A stretch of 64,000 nucleotides of DNA, taken from NCBI GenBank assembly GCA_003367665.1, contig QKXI01000005.1, forward strand, positions 62,001 to 126,000. Reading direction: 5' to 3'. Of this stretch, positions 59,829 to 64,000 are shown piece by piece; position 1 is the stretch's first letter, and each line of letters begins with the position of its first letter. The stretch is from Leifsonia sp. ku-ls. GTDB taxonomy: Bacteria; Actinomycetota; Actinomycetes; Actinomycetales; Microbacteriaceae. The position numbers were made by a program, and so were the translations under genes. Below the pieces are notes generated by a model. The model did not search any database. It was not told the origin of the DNA and worked only from the letters and a program-made list of their open reading frames with translations.

Positions 59829-60422
59829 TCATTCCGACTGCGGCACCGTCACGCCGTCGAGCAGCACGCCGATCATCCGCCCGGCGCGACCGTCGGCGTC
59901 GCCCGGGTGGTCGTCTGCGAGTCGGGCGAGCGCGTGGATGAGGTCCTCCGCACGCAGGTCGGGTCGCAGCGTGCCGTCGGCCGCTCCGGCGTCGAGGATG
60001 CTCTGCACCTTGGGCGCGAGCACGCCGAGGAACTGACCGGGCAGCGGGGCGTAGGCCGGGTCGCCGGAATGCAGCGCGCTTGCGAAGCCGCGCTTGGTCG
60101 CCACGAAGCGGCCGAGGCGTTCGGCCCACAGGCGGAGCGCCTCCGCGGGCGGGTGCTCGGCGGCGAGGCGCTCCGCCTCCGCCGCCGTCGCGTCCAGCTC
60201 GCGTCGGAAGACCGCGATGATCAGGTCGGAGCGTTGCGGGTAGTTGCGGTACACCGTCCCCACCCCGACGCCGGCGCGGCCGGCGATCTCGCGCATGGGC
60301 GCGTCGACCCCGAGTTCGGCGAAGGCCGCCTTGGCCGCCTCGAGCACCACCTCGGTGTTGCGCACCGCGTCGGCGCGCTTCCGGCGCTGCGGCGCGGTCG
60401 TGCGCTCGTCTGACACGGTCAT
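59829..60422 (-). CDS. TetR-family repressor of the aldo/keto reductase
   Basis: This 197-residue protein has the helix-turn-helix PMREIAGRAGVGVGTVYRNYPQRSDLIIAVF and a C-terminal SBD-like domain (LADDHPGDADGRAGRMIGVLLDGV). It is divergent from the aldo/keto reductase at 60533. Two 17-bp palindromes of the ACGGAACA-N-TGTTCCGT type lie between them, so it probably represses both until an aldehyde or similar ligand binds. Confidence 0.9.
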   Translation of the reverse strand: MTVSDERTTAPQRRKRADAVRNTEVVLEAAKAAFAELGVDAPMREIAGRAGVGVGTVYRNYPQRSDLIIAVFRRELDATAAEAERLAAEHPPAEALRLWAERLGRFVATKRGFASALHSGDPAYAPLPGQFLGVLAPKVQSILDAGAADGTLRPDLRAEDLIHALARLADDHPGDADGRAGRMIGVLLDGVTVPQSE

Positions 60423-60442
60423 CCTGATCCCTCGCGTGACAA

Positions 60443-60482
60443 ACGGAACATTGTTCCGTATAGTTGCGGACGAGTGTTCCGC
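60443..60482. promoter_or_regulatory. Two 17-bp TetR operators
   Basis: ACGGAACATTGTTCCGT (60443-60459, perfect 8+1+8) and GCGGACGAGTGTTCCGC (60466-60482, outer five pairs plus one inner pair) are centred 23 bp apart in the divergent TetR/reductase gap. Confidence 0.7.
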
Positions 60483-60532
60483 TTAGTCGATCCTACCGCG
60501 ATCGGCACCCGGACCGGAGTCTGGAGGAGACC

Positions 60533-61552
60533 ATGAAGTACCGCCCGCTCGGCCGAACCGGCATCCACGTCTCGCCCTTCGCATTGGGCGCCATGATGTT
60601 CAGCTCGTTCGGCAACAGCGACCAGGACGATGTCGACCGGATGATGGGCCGGGCGCTCGACGCCGGCATCAACCTCGTCGACACCGCCGACGCATACGGC
60701 GACTCGGAGGAGATGGTGGGTCGCGCGCTGAAGGGCCGCCGCGACGAGGTCGTCCTCGCCTCCAAGTTCGCTCGCCCGATCGGCGACGACGTCAACCGCC
60801 GAGGCGGCTCCCGGCGTTGGATCATGACCTCCGTCGAGAACTCGCTCCGCCGACTGCAGACCGACCACCTCGACCTGTACCAGCTGCACCGACCCGACCC
60901 GGCGACCGACGTCGAGGAGACGCTCTCGGCGCTCACCGACCTGGTGCGCAGCGGCAAGGTCCGCACGATCGGGTCGTCCGACATGCCCGCTTCGGAGATC
61001 GTCGAGGCTCAGTGGGCGGCCGATCGCCGCGGGCTCGAGCGCTTCCGCGTCGAACAGCCGCACTACTCGCTCCTCGACCGCACGGTGGAGCGCGAGGTGC
61101 TGCCGGTGGCGCAGCGCTACGGCATGGGGACGGTGATCTGGAGCCCGCTCGCGAGCGGCATGCTGACCGGTCGGGTGCGCCGGGGCCAGGAGACGGATCT
61201 GCGGCGCGTCGGGATGTTCGCCGCCCTCCGCGACGAGCGCCGCATCGACGCGGTCGAACAGTTCATCGTGCTGGCCGAGGAGGTCGGGATGCCTCTGACG
61301 CACCTCGCTCTGGCGTTCGTCATCGCCCATCCGGGCGTGACGGCAGCGCTCATCGGCCCGCGCACGATGGAGCAGCTCGACGACCTCCTGGCCGCGGCCG
61401 AGGTCGAGCTCTCCGACGACGTGCTCGACCGGATCGACGCGATCGTCCCGCCGGGGACGGGCGTGGGCCGCATGGACCAGGAGTACAACACGCCGCCCAT
61501 CGTCGACGCGACGCTCCGCCGCCGGCGGCCCGAGGACCGCTCGGCGGCGTGA
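60533..61552 (+). CDS. Aldo/keto reductase
   Basis: This 339-residue AKR barrel has the catalytic tetrad Asp50, Tyr55 (DTADAYGDSEE), Lys78 (LASKFARP) and His119 (DLYQLHRPD). It also has the NADPH-binding end GVTAALIGPRTMEQLDDLL. GGAGGAGA precedes ATG 60533. It reduces aldehydes or ketones with NADPH in the cytosol. Control by the divergent TetR gene suggests a role in clearing a reactive carbonyl (inference). Confidence 0.92.
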   Translation: MKYRPLGRTGIHVSPFALGAMMFSSFGNSDQDDVDRMMGRALDAGINLVDTADAYGDSEEMVGRALKGRRDEVVLASKFARPIGDDVNRRGGSRRWIMTSVENSLRRLQTDHLDLYQLHRPDPATDVEETLSALTDLVRSGKVRTIGSSDMPASEIVEAQWAADRRGLERFRVEQPHYSLLDRTVEREVLPVAQRYGMGTVIWSPLASGMLTGRVRRGQETDLRRVGMFAALRDERRIDAVEQFIVLAEEVGMPLTHLALAFVIAHPGVTAALIGPRTMEQLDDLLAAAEVELSDDVLDRIDAIVPPGTGVGRMDQEYNTPPIVDATLRRRRPEDRSAA

Positions 61553-61559
61553 GCGGCGG

Positions 61560-61865
61560 TCAGTCCTCCCGGATGTCGGAGAACAGGCCGGTGAAGGGCG
61601 TCCCGGTACCGAGCAGGCGCTGGAAGAACTCGCCGGCGACCGGCGTGGCGACCGCGGCGGACGCGTCCTCGTAGCCGTCGGAGTACAGGTCGAGCGTGCG
61701 GTGCGCCGGGGTCGGCGTGCCGTCCTCCTTCGGCCAGACCTTCGCGGCCTCCACCCGCTGCAGGCCGGGCAGGCGGCGGGCGAGAGACTCGACCTCGGCG
61801 TACGCCTGCTCGAAAGCCGCGGGGTCGGTCGGGTTGTCGATGATGAGGGTGATCTTGGTGGGCAT
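61560..61865 (-). CDS. EthD-like small protein
   Basis: This 101-residue protein has the EthD/dimeric alpha-beta barrel pattern: TKITLIIDNPTDPAAFEQAYAEVESLARRLPGLQRVEAAKVWPKEDGTPTPAHRTLDLYSDGYEDASAAV and FQRLLGTGTPFTGLF. EthD proteins are small helper or monooxygenase-like proteins. It lies 16 bp after the disulfide oxidoreductase in the same operon, with AAGGAA upstream. Function is not known; the pairing suggests a redox or detoxification role. Confidence 0.75.
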   Translation of the reverse strand: MPTKITLIIDNPTDPAAFEQAYAEVESLARRLPGLQRVEAAKVWPKEDGTPTPAHRTLDLYSDGYEDASAAVATPVAGEFFQRLLGTGTPFTGLFSDIRED

Positions 61866-61881
61866 GGCTGTTCCTTCTCTC

Positions 61882-63372
61882 TTATCGGTCGCTCGTGACG
61901 AGCTCGTGGGTGGACCGCGTCCTCACGCGGGTGTCGCTTCCGGCGGTCTCGAGCAGCCGCAGCCAGAGCTCGCTCATCGTCGGATAGGCCGGGACGGCGT
62001 GCCAGAGCCGCTCGACCGGCACCTGGCCGGCGATCGCGATGGTGGCGGCGTGGACGAGCTCGGCGGTGTCGGGGCCGACGGCGGTGAAGCCGACAATGGT
62101 CCCGGCGTCCTCGTCGATCAGCATGCTCACCCGGCCGGTGTAGTCGTCGGCGTGCAGGGCTGCTCCGGCGACCGCGCCGAGGTCGTACTCGACCGGCCGC
62201 ACGCGCAGCCCGGCCGCGGTCGCCGTGGCGAGGGTGTGACCCACCGACGCGATCTCCGGGTGCGTGAAGATCACCTGCGGCACGGCGAGGCGGTCGGCGG
62301 TCGCCGCGTGACGGCCCCATTGGGTGTCGTCGACCTCGTCGCGGGCAGCGCGGGCCGCGATCACATCGCCCGCCGCCCGAGCCTGATACTTGCCCTGGTG
62401 GGTCAGCATGGCGCGGCCGTTCACGTCACCGGCAGCGTAGAGGGTCCCTTCCGCCACCGGCACGCCAGAGTCGTCGACGACGCGCAGCGTCTCGTCCACG
62501 TCGAGCCAGCCGCCCGGGACGAGGCCGACGGTCTCCAGGCCGAGGTCGCCGGTGTTCGGGCGGCGGCCGGTCGCGACGAGCACCTCGTCGGCCAGGACGC
62601 TGCCGCCGTCGGCAAGCGCGATCCGAACAGTGCCGTCGTCCTCCCTGGCCACCTCCGTGGGCTCCGCGCCGATCAGCAGCCGCACGCCGTCCGCGGCGAG
62701 CGCGGCCGCCACCTGCTCGGCCGCGAACGGCTCGACGCGCGGCAGCAGCCCGTCGCGCGCGATGAGGGTCACGGCGGTGCCGAACGCGCTGTAGGCCGTG
62801 GCCAGCTCGGCGCCGACGACACCGCCACCGATGATCGCCAGCCGCTCCGGGATGCGCCGGGCCGACACCGCCTCCCGGCTCGTCCAGGGCTTTGCGTCGG
62901 CAAGACCCGGGATCGGGGGGAGGGCGGGGCTCGTGCCCGTCGCAACCACCACGGCGTGCCGGGCCTGCAGCGTCGTGGTGGCGCCGTCCGTCCCGGTCAC
63001 CGCCACGGTCCGGTCGCCCGCCAGCCGGCCGTGGCCTCGGACCAGCGCGATGCCGGCGCTGTCGAGCCAGGAGACCTGCCCGTCGTCGTGCCAGTGCGCC
63101 GCGAACCGGTCGCGGCGGCCGAGCACCGCGGCGGTGTCCAGCGTGCCGGTGACCGCGGCGCCCGCGCCGGGGAGGCTGCGGGCGGCGCGGAGCGCGGCGG
63201 CGTCGCGCAGCAGCGCCTTGGTGGGCATGCACGCCCAGTAGGAGCACTCCCCTCCGACCAGCTCGGCCTCCACGATGACGGCGGTCAGGCCGCCCTGCAC
63301 GGCTCGGTCGGCCACGTTCTCGCCGACGGGTCCGGCGCCGATCACGATGACGTCGTACGTGTCGCCGCTCAT
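61882..63372 (-). CDS. FAD-dependent pyridine nucleotide-disulfide oxidoreductase
   Basis: This 496-residue flavoprotein has FAD loop VIVIGAGPVGENVADRA, the redox-active CxxxxC pair GGECSYWACMPTK (Cys43, Cys48), NAD(P) loop AIIGGGVVGAELATAYSAFG, ATGRRPNTGDLGLE and the C-terminal dimer-interface motif HAVPAYPTMSE. It is related to mercuric reductase and mycothione/dihydrolipoamide reductases, but the exact disulfide substrate is unknown. ATG 63372 overlaps the membrane-protein stop by four bases. Confidence 0.88.
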   Translation of the reverse strand: MSGDTYDVIVIGAGPVGENVADRAVQGGLTAVIVEAELVGGECSYWACMPTKALLRDAAALRAARSLPGAGAAVTGTLDTAAVLGRRDRFAAHWHDDGQVSWLDSAGIALVRGHGRLAGDRTVAVTGTDGATTTLQARHAVVVATGTSPALPPIPGLADAKPWTSREAVSARRIPERLAIIGGGVVGAELATAYSAFGTAVTLIARDGLLPRVEPFAAEQVAAALAADGVRLLIGAEPTEVAREDDGTVRIALADGGSVLADEVLVATGRRPNTGDLGLETVGLVPGGWLDVDETLRVVDDSGVPVAEGTLYAAGDVNGRAMLTHQGKYQARAAGDVIAARAARDEVDDTQWGRHAATADRLAVPQVIFTHPEIASVGHTLATATAAGLRVRPVEYDLGAVAGAALHADDYTGRVSMLIDEDAGTIVGFTAVGPDTAELVHAATIAIAGQVPVERLWHAVPAYPTMSELWLRLLETAGSDTRVRTRSTHELVTSDR

Positions 63373-63935
63373 CGGGAGCCCTCCTTCGCCGCACGCCCGA
63401 GGCGGATGGCCGAGACGAGGAAGAAGACGCCGCCGAGCGTGGCGTAGCCCGCGACCCCGACGATCGACGCGGAGGCGCCGGCCGGCTGGAGCGCGAAGCC
63501 GGCGCCGGCGAGCACGGAGATGCCGCCGCTCAGGATCATCGGCCACTGCCCGCCGAGCGAGCGCCGCGAGAGGCCGACGATCAGCTGGACGACGCCAGCG
63601 GTGATCGCCCACAGCCCCCAGACCAGGAGCACCGCCGAGCGGCCGGAGGCCGCCGCGAAGGCGAGCCCGACGGCCGCGAGGACGCTCAGCGCCATGTTCA
63701 CGTACAGCAGCCCCGCCGAGCGGGTGCCGCGCGCCGCCCGGTGGTCGATCACGGCGGCGACGACGTCGAAGACCGGGTAGATCACGAGCAGCGTCGCGGT
63801 GAGCGGCGTGACGGACGCGGCGGTGAGGGCGACGAGGATCGCCCAGGCGATCGCGAAGCCGAAGCGGACGAAGTAGAGGGTGCGCAGCGTCGACGCGATC
63901 GTCGCGGGCCGTGCATCCGGGGTGGTCGTGGTCAT
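63369..63935 (-). CDS. DUF308/HdeD-like membrane protein
   Basis: This 188-residue protein (ATG 63935) has six predicted helices in three hairpins, including AGLLYVNMALSVLAAVGLAFA and LLVWGLWAITAGVVQLIVGLSRRSLGGQWPMILSGGISVLAGAGFAL. The RSLGGQWPMILSG segment is typical of HdeD/DUF308 proteins, which are linked with acid or envelope stress. It heads an operon with the disulfide oxidoreductase and EthD-like genes. A 10-bp inverted repeat lies 25 bp upstream of its start. Confidence 0.8.
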   Translation of the reverse strand: MTTTTPDARPATIASTLRTLYFVRFGFAIAWAILVALTAASVTPLTATLLVIYPVFDVVAAVIDHRAARGTRSAGLLYVNMALSVLAAVGLAFAAASGRSAVLLVWGLWAITAGVVQLIVGLSRRSLGGQWPMILSGGISVLAGAGFALQPAGASASIVGVAGYATLGGVFFLVSAIRLGRAAKEGSR

Positions 63936-63959
63936 GGAGGTCCGTTCTCTGAAGTGATT

Positions 63960-63991
63960 TCTATGTAGAATGACTAGTAACTCTACATAGA
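63960..63991. promoter_or_regulatory. Operator upstream of the HdeD-like operon
   Basis: TCTATGTAGA (63960-63969) and TCTACATAGA (63982-63991) are perfect complementary arms separated by 12 bp, and the spacer contains ACTAGT. It is in the promoter position for the operon 63935-61560. The regulator gene must lie beyond the right end of the window. Confidence 0.6.
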
Positions 63992-64000
63992 GCCACACCA

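Overview
The window is about 73 % GC by eye, has dense gene packing, many ATGA/GTGA start-stop overlaps, GTG starts and probable leaderless genes. This points to a high-GC actinomycete. The mix of ABC sugar importers each with its own LacI regulator, a sortase-E-type LAxTG surface protein and many small TetR/MarR/ArsR modules suggests a Microbacteriaceae-like soil or plant-associated bacterium (inference; there is no rRNA or tRNA here to confirm it).

Layout. 1-4720: three tandem DUF917 (S-methyl-thiohydantoin desulfurase-type) paralogues and a PucR-type activator. 4725-12000: small regulator/effector pairs (TetR with a RibD_C reductase, VOC with MarR, MFS with MarR, isochorismatase-like), plus a secreted beta-propeller and an L,D-transpeptidase lipoprotein. 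12014-17520: a LacI-controlled ABC importer with a GH172 (DUF2961) glycosidase. 17654-22766: SDR/MarR, ArsR/RibD_C/SRPBCC and TetR/DHA2 modules. 22801-38903: a large carbohydrate region. One operon has a binding protein, two permeases, an NAD-dependent epimerase/dehydrogenase, a ManD-like sugar-acid dehydratase and a GH5 enzyme. Next come a LacI regulator, two exported TIM-barrel hydrolases, a KDPG aldolase, a KDG kinase and a DUF6259 hydrolase. Together they can take an oligosaccharide containing a uronate or aldonate through KDG and KDPG to pyruvate and glyceraldehyde-3-phosphate. Copies of the palindrome GCGCAA-N4-TTGCGC tie the parts together. 38981-46777: TetR/SDR pair, a solitary MraY paralogue, and a LacI-controlled ChvE/MmsA/MmsB monosaccharide importer.

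46883-56185 is the most unusual part: a secreted 2,099-residue Rhs/YD-repeat polymorphic toxin. It is translationally coupled upstream to a wall-anchored TSP3-like LAxTG protein and downstream to a probable immunity gene. Behind that lie three more small immunity-like genes and a decayed fragment of the rhs gene itself. The Rhs N-terminus carries what looks like an amidase_3 domain whose zinc ligands have been lost. GC falls sharply in the toxin tip and the immunity genes, as expected for exchanged modules.

56245-64000: WYL regulator, MerR/Hsp20 stress pair, small membrane proteins, VOC protein, TetR/aldo-keto reductase pair, and an operon of a DUF308-like membrane protein, a disulfide oxidoreductase and an EthD-like protein.

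Many regulator genes are preceded by clear inverted repeats, several overlapping the start codon. These are listed as separate features. No CRISPR array, insertion sequence, tRNA or rRNA was seen.
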